From NCBI GenBank assembly GCA_965243105.1, contig CBDEUC010000003.1, forward strand, positions 2,356,001-2,420,000: a stretch of 64,000 nt of DNA, written 5' to 3'. Below, piece by piece: positions 44,454-53,181 of the stretch. How positions within the stretch are numbered: position 1 is the first letter of the stretch; each line of letters opens with the position of its first letter. Under the pieces are notes generated by a model. The model had not been told where the DNA came from. It made no database searches and was given only the letters and a program-made list of their open reading frames with translations. The position numbers and the translations under genes were made by a program. The DNA comes from WLWS01 sp965243105. GTDB taxonomy: Bacteria > Pseudomonadota > Gammaproteobacteria > Eutrophobiales > Eutrophobiaceae.

Positions 44454-46670
44454 TTACCGCGAGGACCCGCTATTAGCTCTCAATTCCCGCATATTAGCAG
44501 TATATTCGGCGCTTGCCACAGGTAATCGTATCACCGCGCAGGCCCCGTCAGTATCCTGGTTATTTTCCATCCATACAATCCCGCCATGTTCCTCGATAAT
44601 TTTCTTCACTATGGCCAGTCCGAGCCCTGTTCCTTTTTGCTTTGTGGTGACATAGGGCTCAAAGATATTCCCGATAAGCTCATCATCAATACCCATGCCC
44701 TCGTCCATAATGCGCACCTCTATGAAATCGACACCGGTTTCGCTGACAAGTTTAGAGGAAATGCCCAGTTGCCTGTCTGAGTGACCTTCCAGGGCGTCAA
44801 ACGCGTTATTCAGCAGGTTATTAAAAACCTGTCGCAGCCGGCTCGGATCGGCCTTGATCTGGGGAATATTGCCCGACAGGTCAAGGTTAATCACGATTTC
44901 CGAATCCAGCGTCGAGTACAGGTCAACTGCTTCCTTGATAAGTTCATTAATATTCATGAATTCCGGGGACGTACCCGGCGCACGTGCATACTCGGTGAAG
45001 GTGTTGACCATGTGCTTCATGGTTTCAACCTGTTGCACGATAGTATTGGTGAGACGGTCCAGCGTATCGGCGTGTTCCTGGTCCATGGAAGCCAGGTACT
45101 TGTGACGTAAACGCTCTGCCGCCAGCTTGATGGGAGTGAGGGGGTTCTTGATTTCGTGAGCCAGTCGTCTTGCCATTTCGCTCCAGGCGGCATCCTTTTG
45201 TCCCTGGATTAGCGCGGTGATGTCATCAAAAACGATCACGTAGATCCTGTCAGTGCTTTCATTGCCAAGAAAAATGGACGTGCCGCTACTCATCAGGATT
45301 TGTCTGCCACTGGCACCAAACAGGGTTATTTGCTCACGCCAGTCATCCTGCTTGTCCATGTTCGCTGAAATTGCAGAAACAAATTTTTCAAGGTAGCGAT
45401 ACTGGCTTGCAATTTCAGGTAATGGTTTGCCAATCAGTTGCTTGATATCAGCTGACAAAATCTGCCCACTGCTGATATTGGCAGTTCTAATCTTTTTGTT
45501 TCCGTCCAGCGCAAGCACGCCCGAAGAAAGTCTACCGAGTACCGCCTCGAGGTATGCCTGCTGTGCTTCCGACTCATGCTGTGCGCGACTTGCGTCGTCC
45601 CTGGCCTTACCAATCTTGCGCGTCATCTGGTTAAAAGACGCAACCAGGAACCCGAGTTCATCTCGTCTTGTTACGGGAAGCTGTGTCTTGTAATCCCCTT
45701 CGGCAACGGCCCGGGTACCCTCGGCAAGATCCCGGATTGGAGCGGCCAGGCGTCTTGCCGAGTAAAAAGCTGCCCAGACGGCGGAAAAAATACTGAACAG
45801 AAGAACCAGTGTCAGGATCAGGATAAAGCTGACCTTGAGTCGCTCACGAAGATAGGAAAGTTCCTTGTACTTTATGTAGGATTTCTCGACGTTCTTCGCA
45901 AGATCATTAATGCGTGGTGTAACAGGAAAAAGTGCAAGGATAATCCTGTCTTCACTGGCAATGTCGAGCGCGGGAACATTCACCGCTACTCGAATGGAAA
46001 GGCCGGAATCCTGGATAGTGTCAAGGCCAATATAGCTACTTCCCTGCTGAACCTGGAACAGTATTGTTTCGTTAGGCTGCGCCGGCACAAAGCTGAGCGT
46101 GTTGCTGGTACTGGAGGCTATGATGCTTCCCTGCCGGGTGAGCAATGTAAATTCCTCAGCTCCTGAACGTATCCTGTATTCATCAATTTCGAACGGCATG
46201 ACAGCGTTATTTAATTCTGTCATTTCTCCTGCTATCTGCTCGGTTTGTTTCAATATTTCTTTCATCCTGAGATCAAGGGACAGGCGACTTAATTCGAGTG
46301 AGTCATCCAGGGCCTGTTCAAACTCCAGGTCGAACCAGTTATCAATGCCCCTGTGCAGGAAATCGAGTGAAAAATAATAAACTATCAAAATGGGGGTAAC
46401 GGAAAGGGCTGCGAACATCATGACCATTCTTATGGTCATGATTGAACCGGGAATTCTTTTTCTCAGTTGTCGGACAAGACGCCGAAAATTCAGAAAAATA
46501 AGTATTGTTAATGTAACAAGCCCTACGCTTATAAAGAGCAGCAGACCTGAATAGAGATTGTCAAAACGAGCTGAGTTTTGCAGGGCCTCGCTCATCATGA
46601 CCAGGGAAGCCAGCATAAAGATGAAAAGGCACAGTCCAATAAAGAAAATTATCTGGCCACTTTTCCTCAT
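44454..46670 (-). CDS. ntrY: NtrY-like membrane sensor histidine kinase
   Basis: 738 residues from the ATG at 46670, which overlaps the DUF4390 stop (ATGA). Several N-terminal hydrophobic segments (about 5-30, 40-65, 83-105) and another near 285-308 flank a periplasmic sensing region. Then come HAMP (RRLAAPIRDLAEGTRAVAEGDYK), PAS, and a HisKA/HATPase core: phosphoacceptor His in ARRLAHEIKNPLTPIKLAAERL, N box VFNNLLNNAFDAL, G boxes MDEGMGID and GTGLGLAIVKKII. All kinase motifs look functional, unlike the AAA+ domain of its partner. An alternative GTG four codons upstream exists. Confidence 0.92.
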   Translation of the reverse strand: MRKSGQIIFFIGLCLFIFMLASLVMMSEALQNSARFDNLYSGLLLFISVGLVTLTILIFLNFRRLVRQLRKRIPGSIMTIRMVMMFAALSVTPILIVYYFSLDFLHRGIDNWFDLEFEQALDDSLELSRLSLDLRMKEILKQTEQIAGEMTELNNAVMPFEIDEYRIRSGAEEFTLLTRQGSIIASSTSNTLSFVPAQPNETILFQVQQGSSYIGLDTIQDSGLSIRVAVNVPALDIASEDRIILALFPVTPRINDLAKNVEKSYIKYKELSYLRERLKVSFILILTLVLLFSIFSAVWAAFYSARRLAAPIRDLAEGTRAVAEGDYKTQLPVTRRDELGFLVASFNQMTRKIGKARDDASRAQHESEAQQAYLEAVLGRLSSGVLALDGNKKIRTANISSGQILSADIKQLIGKPLPEIASQYRYLEKFVSAISANMDKQDDWREQITLFGASGRQILMSSGTSIFLGNESTDRIYVIVFDDITALIQGQKDAAWSEMARRLAHEIKNPLTPIKLAAERLRHKYLASMDQEHADTLDRLTNTIVQQVETMKHMVNTFTEYARAPGTSPEFMNINELIKEAVDLYSTLDSEIVINLDLSGNIPQIKADPSRLRQVFNNLLNNAFDALEGHSDRQLGISSKLVSETGVDFIEVRIMDEGMGIDDELIGNIFEPYVTTKQKGTGLGLAIVKKIIEEHGGIVWMENNQDTDGACAVIRLPVASAEYTANMRELRANSGSSR

Positions 46671-47212
46671 TTCACCAACCACTCATACCAGTCGCTTTTT
46701 GCTCGCCAATGCCCTGAAAAATAAGCCATGGGCCTGAGAGGCGGTGGCAGGGACTCAATATCGAGCCTGGCCCTGATGTAACCCACGTAGCTGGCCTGGT
46801 CATCAATCGTAGAAGCATCAAATAAAAAATGCTGATTGATTGTACCGAGGTCTGTTAACGCTTCGTCCAGGTACTGGAATTGCTCTTTTTGCCCTGTCTG
46901 CAGGTTAATAAGCAGGTAGTGATCGCTTAGAGCATGGCGTTCCAGTCTAAAACTGACAGTTTCGTCCCTGGTGACCGGGTCCCATAACCATTCACGGTTT
47001 CTTTTAACCTTTATGTGGATATCAATGGTGATTGGAATGCCGTGACTCAGGGCCGTAATAACTTCGTCGTCAAATTCGAATTCAATGAATGCATCCATGA
47101 CGTAATTCTCTTCAACCAGGGTGGAGGTTGCGTACTCGATGGACATGTCGCTTGCAACGACGGGAGAATTGAGCGTCGACAGGAGCAATGCAAGGGTGAA
47201 AACTTTTTTCAT
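46667..47212 (-). CDS. DUF4390 family exported protein
   Basis: 181 residues from the ATG at 47212, with a signal peptide (about 1-20, ending SPVVASD). The remainder is beta-rich and typical of DUF4390 (DAFIEFEFDDEVITALSHGIPITIDIHIKVKR; YFSGHWRAKSDWYEWLVK). Members are regularly encoded next to ntrYX and rsmB. The ATGA overlap with ntrY suggests it may feed the periplasmic sensor of NtrY (inference). The function of the family is not known. Confidence 0.85.
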   Translation of the reverse strand: MKKVFTLALLLSTLNSPVVASDMSIEYATSTLVEENYVMDAFIEFEFDDEVITALSHGIPITIDIHIKVKRNREWLWDPVTRDETVSFRLERHALSDHYLLINLQTGQKEQFQYLDEALTDLGTINQHFLFDASTIDDQASYVGYIRARLDIESLPPPLRPMAYFSGHWRAKSDWYEWLVK

Positions 47213-47228
47213 CGCGTGGAAATCCCTG

Positions 47229-48551
47229 TCAGCCAGTAATTGCTTTTTCCAACAAGGCATAATAAAAGCCATCGGTGTCTTCCAGTACCGGCAGGGCCTG
47301 GCGGCCAAATCGGGTTTCCGTTCCCCAGGTTGCCGACGTCCGTATTACCCTGGCGTCCGGATTACTCTGTAGGTGCCCTTCAATCTGCATATCATTTTCA
47401 TCATGAAAAATTGAGCATGTGCAATATAACATTTTGCCGCCGGGTTTTAGCACTGCCCAGAGTTTTTGTAGCAGGGAAGACTGTAGTTCATGTAAATTTT
47501 CAACCTGTGCCGGGCTTCTGAGGTATTTAATGTCCGGGTGACGCCGGACGATGCCACTTGCGCTGCAGGGTGCATCCAGAAGGATTCGGTCAAACGGCTC
47601 GCCATCCCACCACTTTTCGACTTGCTGCGATTCCGCTTCCAGGATCTCAAAAGAAAGTTTTAACCTGTCACGGGTTTCCCCGAGGAGACGGGTACGCTGG
47701 GGGTTTCGGTCAATTGCGATCAATGTGCCAATATTGGGCTGAGCCTCCAGGATGTGTGCCGATTTGCCACCCGGCGCGGCGCAGGCATCGAGCACCCGAT
47801 CCAGCGGCCCGGCGTCCAGTAGTCCAGCAGCAAGTTGAGCCCCCTGGTCCTGTACGGAAATACTGCCGTCAGCAAAACCTGGCAAGCCGGTGATCTCCAT
47901 CGGGCTATCCAGTTCTATTCCAGCAGCAGACAGCGGCAAGGCGCTCGAGCCGATGTCCATGGATAGCAATTTCTCCAGGTACACATCCCGCGGACCTTGC
48001 AGCAGGTTGACACGAAGATGCATGGGCGCTTTTTGGTTATTGGCCTGCAGCAGCGACTGCCAGTGCCCGGGCCAGTCGTTTTTTACCCTTGTTATAAACC
48101 AGTCTGGATGGGCAAACAGCGCGGAGGGAATATTCTTCACCTGGTTCTCAAGCTGTTCTTTCTCGCGCTGGAAACGTCTCAGGATCGCGTTGACAAGATT
48201 TTTCGCCCAGGGTTTGCCAAGCGAGTCGCAGGCGTCCACGGTGGCCGAGACCGCTGCATGTTCCGGGGTTCGCATATATTCGAGCTGGTATATTCCCAGC
48301 ATCATCAGCACAGACAGGTGCTGGTCCTTCTTCTTGAGCGCCTTATCCAGCAGGCTGTTTACCAGCCATTGCAGGCGAGGGTACCAGCGCATGACACCGT
48401 AACAGAGTTCCTGGACAAAAGCCTGGTCCCGCTTGCCGAGATTCTCGAGTGACTTTTCATCCAGCGCCTGGTCCAGGTGCTGGAAATCGAAAATCACCGC
48501 GGCCAGGGTGTCGACCGCCACGGCTCTTGAATTTACAGCCCGGTTTTTCAA
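47229..48551 (-). CDS. rsmB: 16S rRNA (cytosine-967-C5)-methyltransferase RsmB
   Basis: Methylates C967 of 16S rRNA. The 440 residues have an N-terminal NusB-like RNA-binding domain (about 1-140) and a C-terminal SAM domain with LDACAAPGGKSAHILE (about 252-267), the motif IV cysteine in LLDAPCSASGIVRRHPDIK, and catalytic-motif YCTCSIFHDEND. Its start overlaps the fmt stop by four bases. Order def-fmt-rsmB is conserved in gammaproteobacteria. Confidence 0.95.
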   Translation of the reverse strand: MKNRAVNSRAVAVDTLAAVIFDFQHLDQALDEKSLENLGKRDQAFVQELCYGVMRWYPRLQWLVNSLLDKALKKKDQHLSVLMMLGIYQLEYMRTPEHAAVSATVDACDSLGKPWAKNLVNAILRRFQREKEQLENQVKNIPSALFAHPDWFITRVKNDWPGHWQSLLQANNQKAPMHLRVNLLQGPRDVYLEKLLSMDIGSSALPLSAAGIELDSPMEITGLPGFADGSISVQDQGAQLAAGLLDAGPLDRVLDACAAPGGKSAHILEAQPNIGTLIAIDRNPQRTRLLGETRDRLKLSFEILEAESQQVEKWWDGEPFDRILLDAPCSASGIVRRHPDIKYLRSPAQVENLHELQSSLLQKLWAVLKPGGKMLYCTCSIFHDENDMQIEGHLQSNPDARVIRTSATWGTETRFGRQALPVLEDTDGFYYALLEKAITG

Positions 48552-49489
48552 TGGTCTGCCCGGGATTCGAGGAAGGATTTGTGTCCATTGAGAAACTCGT
48601 CGACATGGACCGCTTTTTTGCCTGGTAGCTGCAAGCGAATTACTCCTAGCGCCTGGTCACCGCATACCACGTTAAAGCCTCCATTTTCTCCATCCAGTAC
48701 AGTTCCCGGAACAAGATCTGGCGCGGGACATGGCCTGACTTCAGCTTCCCATATTCGCATCTCCAGGCCATTGATCTGCGTGAAACAAACAGGCACGGGA
48801 TTAAATGCGCGAATTTTTCTTTCTACTTCCTGCGCCGGTCTTTGCCAGTCAATCTCGGCTTCGGCGCGGCTGATTTTTCCTGCATAGCAACTCGCGGAAT
48901 CATCCTGTTGCCGGGCTACCAGTTCGCCCTCGGCCATCTTGACAAGGCACTCGACCAGTACCTTCGCACCCAGCAGGGCCAGCCGGTCGTGCAGGCTACC
49001 GGCAGTATCATCGTCATTAATAGGGGTGCTGGCCTGTTGCAGGATATCACCCGTATCAAGACCATGGTCCATTTGCATGATGGTAATACCAGATACTTCG
49101 TCGCCCGCTTCGATTGCTCTCTGGATCGGAGCAGCACCTCGCCACCGGGGTAGCAACGAAGTGTGTACGTTGACGCAGCCCATGGCGGGATTTTGAAGGA
49201 TTGCTCCAGGAATGATGAGGCCATAAGCCGCAACCACCATGACATCCACCTGCTTAAGCAAGACCGGATCTATGGCAGCTGGCTTTACTGGTTGATGGAT
49301 GCTTAAACCCTGCGCTTCCGCGAGTAACTTGACCGGGCTCTTTCGTATTTTTCTTCCGCGACCCGCTGCGCGGTCAGGCTGCGTAAATACGCAGGCTATA
49401 TCGAAGCGATCGTCATCCAGCAGGAATTCCAGGATGGTTGCCGCCAGTTCAGGTGTGCCTGCAAAAGCGACTTTCAGTGGTAGCGCCAA
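48548..49489 (-). CDS. fmt: Methionyl-tRNA formyltransferase
   Basis: Formylates initiator Met-tRNA. The 313 residues show FAGTPELAATILE at the N terminus, the catalytic region NVHTSLLPRWRGAAPIQRAIEAGDEVSGITIMQMDHGLDTGDIL (about 106-150) with the expected Asn/His/Asp residues, and the C-terminal OB-like domain (FNPVPVCFTQINGLEMRIWEAEV). It acts with def, which removes the formyl group after translation. Overlaps rsmB by four bases; def is 56 bases upstream. Confidence 0.96.
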   Translation of the reverse strand: MALPLKVAFAGTPELAATILEFLLDDDRFDIACVFTQPDRAAGRGRKIRKSPVKLLAEAQGLSIHQPVKPAAIDPVLLKQVDVMVVAAYGLIIPGAILQNPAMGCVNVHTSLLPRWRGAAPIQRAIEAGDEVSGITIMQMDHGLDTGDILQQASTPINDDDTAGSLHDRLALLGAKVLVECLVKMAEGELVARQQDDSASCYAGKISRAEAEIDWQRPAQEVERKIRAFNPVPVCFTQINGLEMRIWEAEVRPCPAPDLVPGTVLDGENGGFNVVCGDQALGVIRLQLPGKKAVHVDEFLNGHKSFLESRADH

Positions 49490-49545
49490 GATGAACGGGA
49501 CCCGAACTGCGTAGAATTAAGGATTGCTAAATTATGCCTGCCTGT

Positions 49546-50058
49546 TTAAATCAGTTGCGCCTGTAACTTTTCCTGCTTCTCTATTTTTTTCATCAGGCGC
49601 TGTCTTTTAAGTGGCGACAGGTAATCAATAAACAATTTGCCATCGAGATGGTCAATTTCATGCTGGATGCACACCGCGAGTAATCCATCCGCTTCTTCTT
49701 CGTGCATTTCTCCATCGATGTCCAGGTAGGAAATGCGAATATTCTCTGCCCGCTCTACATCATCATAGTATCCCGGTACCGAGAGACAGCCTTCCTGCAT
49801 TTGCTCGGTGCCTTCGCTGGACAGGATGGTAGGGTTGATCAAAACCCGTGGTTGATTTCGGTCTTCGCTGACATCTATAACGATAATGCGCTTTTGAATG
49901 TTGACCTGGATAGCTGCAAGGCCAATCCCGCCCTCATCATACATTGTTTCCAGCATATCCTCGGCAATCCCCTTGATCTCGCTGTTGACCGCCTCTACCG
50001 GGCTGGCTTTCTTTCTTAATCTGGGGTCAGGAAAATGCAATACTTCCAGTTTGGTCAT
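49546..50058 (-). CDS. def: Peptide deformylase
   Basis: Fe(II)-dependent enzyme that removes the N-formyl group from nascent proteins. The 170 residues contain motif 1 GIGLAAIQ (44-51), motif 2 EGCLS (89-93, Cys91 metal ligand) and motif 3 QHEIDH (132-137, His133/His137 ligands, Glu134 catalytic). Normal length. Gene upstream of fmt on the same strand and divergent from the LysM gene. Confidence 0.97.
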   Translation of the reverse strand: MTKLEVLHFPDPRLRKKASPVEAVNSEIKGIAEDMLETMYDEGGIGLAAIQVNIQKRIIVIDVSEDRNQPRVLINPTILSSEGTEQMQEGCLSVPGYYDDVERAENIRISYLDIDGEMHEEEADGLLAVCIQHEIDHLDGKLFIDYLSPLKRQRLMKKIEKQEKLQAQLI

Positions 50059-50212
50059 TAAATGCCCTCTCCACTACTACTTCTAAGCTACTGATAGTAT
50101 ACAGGAAAATACAGAAATGGCCTGACAATATAGCGTAAGGTTGGTGATGCGCCTAACTTTTTGCTAGACTTTTTGCTAATCTACATTAAGGAATTCCCCT
50201 AAGGTACCAGCG

Positions 50213-51364
50213 ATGCTAAATAAAATTGTATTTACTACCGGCTTGCTATTGCTAGCGATAAGTCCATTGCAGGCGGATGAAATCAAGCTAAACGAGGACC
50301 AGCCCGGTTCTTATGTTGTCGTGGAAGGTGACACACTGTGGGATATTTCTTCCAGGTTCCTGCAGGAACCGTGGCGTTGGCCGGAAATATGGCAGGGCAA
50401 TCCGCAAATCGCCGATCCCCACCTTATCTATCCCGGTGATGTCATTAGCCTTAGCTACCAGGACGGATCCCCGGTCCTTACAGTAAACAGCGATGGTAGC
50501 GTTCAACCACGCAGGCGTTCAGGAAGAACCGTAAAATTGTCTCCCCGGGTTCGTTCCACCGAGCATGCCGATTCAATACCATCTATTCCAGTCGATGTTA
50601 TTGAACAGTTCCTGGTGAGGCCCCTCGTGGTCAATGAGGATGAGATGGATGGCTGGCCCTACATCGTGTCCAATTATGATAATCATTTGATCGCCGGTAC
50701 CGGCAGTCGCGTCTATGTCCGCGGGCTTTCTGGTAGCTCGGTCGGAGAGCGTTATTCAATCTATCGCAGGGGACCTGCTTACCAGACAGGCACGGGTGAC
50801 TCCCGCAGGATCATCGGTTACGAAGCACTGCACGTGGCGGATGCTGTCATCGAGCGCACGGGTGACCCGGCCACTGCGGTTATTGTTGATGCAACCCGCG
50901 AAGTCTTGCCAGGTGACCGTTTCGTGGCCCAGTCCAGTAGCGACATAAACCGGGATTTTATTCCGCGATCCCCGTCAAGCTCCATAAACGGTAGTGTTAT
51001 CTCCGTGATCGACGGTGTGTCAGAGATTGGACAATACCAGGTAGTGGTCCTGGATGTAGGTGAAACCCAGGGACTTGCCAATGGTAATGTTGTTGGTGTT
51101 TATCAAAGCGGTGCAATCATTGCTGACCGGGTAAACGCGGATGCACAGTGGCGCCGCGCCGGAGAGAGAGGAGACAGCGTATTCGATGGCGATGCATTCA
51201 TGGATTATCTCGGCAGGAAAAGAGCAGCAGGAGAGCCTGTCCAGTTACCTGACGAATATGCCGCCGTTGTCATGGTCTTTCGAACTTTTGGAAATATTAG
51301 CTACGGACTCGTAATGGAGGCGAATGCGCCAATTCACCTGAATGACGCTGTACGCAACCTGTAG
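50213..51364 (+). CDS. LysM-domain exported protein
   Basis: 383 residues with a signal peptide (about 1-21, LQADE). A single LysM peptidoglycan-binding domain follows at about 31-85 (SYVVVEGDTLWDISSRFLQEPWRWPEIWQGNPQIADPHLIYPGD). The rest is beta-rich and has no catalytic motif I can name. Genes of this type lie between def and dprA in many gammaproteobacteria. A strong terminator follows. Confidence 0.9.
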   Translation: MLNKIVFTTGLLLLAISPLQADEIKLNEDQPGSYVVVEGDTLWDISSRFLQEPWRWPEIWQGNPQIADPHLIYPGDVISLSYQDGSPVLTVNSDGSVQPRRRSGRTVKLSPRVRSTEHADSIPSIPVDVIEQFLVRPLVVNEDEMDGWPYIVSNYDNHLIAGTGSRVYVRGLSGSSVGERYSIYRRGPAYQTGTGDSRRIIGYEALHVADAVIERTGDPATAVIVDATREVLPGDRFVAQSSSDINRDFIPRSPSSSINGSVISVIDGVSEIGQYQVVVLDVGETQGLANGNVVGVYQSGAIIADRVNADAQWRRAGERGDSVFDGDAFMDYLGRKRAAGEPVQLPDEYAAVVMVFRTFGNISYGLVMEANAPIHLNDAVRNL

Positions 51365-51389
51365 TTATTCTGCGGTCAATAAATCTCTT

Positions 51390-51424
51390 AAAGCCAGTGA
51401 ACTGGGGTTCACTGGCTTTTTTTT
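51390..51424 (+). terminator. Rho-independent terminator after the LysM gene
   Basis: A perfect 13-bp stem, AAAGCCAGTGAAC paired with GTTCACTGGCTTT, with a TGGG loop, followed by a T tract. It starts 26 bases after the stop codon. Confidence 0.94.
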
Positions 51425-51503
51425 GTCTTCGGTGTCCGTGCTCACATAATCATCATTCAAGATAATGCTACTGTCTTCTGCAGGCTTCACGCTGTAAGAC
51501 AGG

Positions 51504-52640
51504 ATGATAGACGAGAGTATTTTTAACGAGGACTACCTTCCCTTTCTGCTTGCACTGGTCCGTGTTCCGGGCTTCGGTTGCAGGACCATATTGCAACTGT
51601 GTGAATACGCAGGTTCCCCTGAACTTGTATTCAAGCTTTCGCCGGGAGAGCTCGAGTCACTTGGTGTAGAAAAGGATGCCATCGATTTTATCGCATCACC
51701 GCACTGGTACAGGGTGGATGAGGACATTGAGTGGCAGGCAAATTCGAACAGCCATCACATTCTAACGCCCGCCTGCGAGCATTACCCACGGTTACTGAGG
51801 GAGGTGGTGGACTTTCCACCGGTAATTTATGCGCGGGGTGAGGTAAGTTGCCTGAACTCGCTGCAGTTGGGTGTCGTCGGAACACGAAAACCTACCGCGG
51901 ATGGCAGGCGTCTCGCGCGAAGCTTTTGCCTGCAACTCGCCGGGCAGGGTCTTACTATTACCAGTGGTCTAGCCATTGGCATCGACAGTGTCGCACACCA
52001 GGGAGCGCTGGAAGCTGGCGGAAAAACCATTGCAGTCATGGGGCACGGGTTGTCAGAGGTATATCCGCGCAGGAACAGGAAACTGGCTGAACAAATTTGT
52101 CAAAGCGGTGTGCTGGTATCGGAATTCCCCCTCGAATACAGGCCAGTGCCTCACAACTTCCCGAGGAGAAACCGCCTAATCAGTGGCATGAGTTACGGTG
52201 TGCTGGTGGTCGAAGCCGCCAGGAAAAGTGGCTCCCTGATTACGGCCCAGTGCGCCGTGGACCAGGGCAGGGAAGTCTTTGCGATTCCCGGAGCTATTTA
52301 CAACCCCATGGCCCAGGGCTGTCACTCGCTGATACGCCAGGGGGCGAAACTGGTAGAGCAAGTCGTGGATATCGTGGAAGAAATTGGCACGCTTACCCCC
52401 GTTCCCGGGACGGACAATTTTGGGTCGACAGGTAGACAGCCATCAATAAAGGGACTTGACGCAGACGCGAAACTCCTGCTTGATAATATAGGTAATCTGC
52501 CAGCACATATTGATTACCTTGTGGAAACAACCGGATTGCCAACAGATGCTGTTGCCGTTAATTTAACGAAACTGGAGTTACAGGGCCTGATAGAGTGTAT
52601 GCCAGGAGCCAATTACATACGTAAGCCATTTGAGACATAA
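51504..52640 (+). CDS. dprA: DNA-processing protein DprA
   Basis: Single-stranded DNA-binding RecA loader for natural transformation and recombination. The 378 residues have an N-terminal SAM-like helical part, the Rossmann core VVGTRKPTADGRRLARSFCLQLAGQGLTITSGLAIGIDSVAHQGAL (about 125-170), PRRNRLISGMSYGVLVVEAARKSGSLITAQCA, and a C-terminal winged helix (DYLVETTGLPTDAVAVNLTKLELQGLIE). Complete. Four bases separate it from smg. Confidence 0.95.
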   Translation: MIDESIFNEDYLPFLLALVRVPGFGCRTILQLCEYAGSPELVFKLSPGELESLGVEKDAIDFIASPHWYRVDEDIEWQANSNSHHILTPACEHYPRLLREVVDFPPVIYARGEVSCLNSLQLGVVGTRKPTADGRRLARSFCLQLAGQGLTITSGLAIGIDSVAHQGALEAGGKTIAVMGHGLSEVYPRRNRKLAEQICQSGVLVSEFPLEYRPVPHNFPRRNRLISGMSYGVLVVEAARKSGSLITAQCAVDQGREVFAIPGAIYNPMAQGCHSLIRQGAKLVEQVVDIVEEIGTLTPVPGTDNFGSTGRQPSIKGLDADAKLLLDNIGNLPAHIDYLVETTGLPTDAVAVNLTKLELQGLIECMPGANYIRKPFET

Positions 52641-52644
52641 ATAG

Positions 52645-53124
52645 ATGAAAGAGACGGTTTTTGATGTATTGATGTATCTGTTCGATAACTATTTTGAAGA
52701 AGACTATGAAATAAACTCTGACCAGGACTCCCTGAAATATGAATTAGTCCAGGCAGGATTCGGTGACAACCAGGTAAGCAAAGCCTTTGATTGGCTCGAA
52801 GGCCTGGCATTACAAAAAGATCTCATTCAGTCAGATAACCTGGCCGAGAAAGCAACTCTCAGGATGTACAGTGAAAGGGAGATGGAAAAACTTGATGTCA
52901 AATGTCGAGGCTTCCTGATATTCCTTGAGCAAAGTGGTGTAGTGGATGCTTACGATCGAGAAGTTGTGATCGACAGGGCCATGGCCCTTGAAGCTGATGA
53001 GATTGACCTGCAACAGTTAAAGTGGGTCGTGTTAATGGTGCTGCTTAACCAGCCGGGTAAGGAAGCCGCATTTACATGGATGGAAGATATAGTTATGGAA
53101 AATTCCAAAAGCGGTTTGCACTAG
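52645..53124 (+). CDS. smg: Smg family protein (DUF494)
   Basis: 159 residues, starting KETVFDVLMYLFDNYFEEDYEINSDQDSLKYELVQAGF as in the Smg/DUF494 family, with a central CRGFLIFLEQSGVVDAYDREVVIDRAMALE and closing VLMVLLNQPGKEAAFTWMED. Acidic and soluble. The family lies next to dprA in gamma- and betaproteobacteria but its biochemical role is unknown. Follows dprA closely; topA begins 57 bases later. Confidence 0.93.
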   Translation: MKETVFDVLMYLFDNYFEEDYEINSDQDSLKYELVQAGFGDNQVSKAFDWLEGLALQKDLIQSDNLAEKATLRMYSEREMEKLDVKCRGFLIFLEQSGVVDAYDREVVIDRAMALEADEIDLQQLKWVVLMVLLNQPGKEAAFTWMEDIVMENSKSGLH

Positions 53125-53181
53125 CCATTTTAAACAAGGCATTTCCCATGGTGCAGGTTAGATTGAGAATAGAAAATAAGA

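Noticed and set aside
44454..46670. Degeneration of the NtrY kinase to match its partner
   Set aside because: The phosphoacceptor His, N box and both G boxes are intact.
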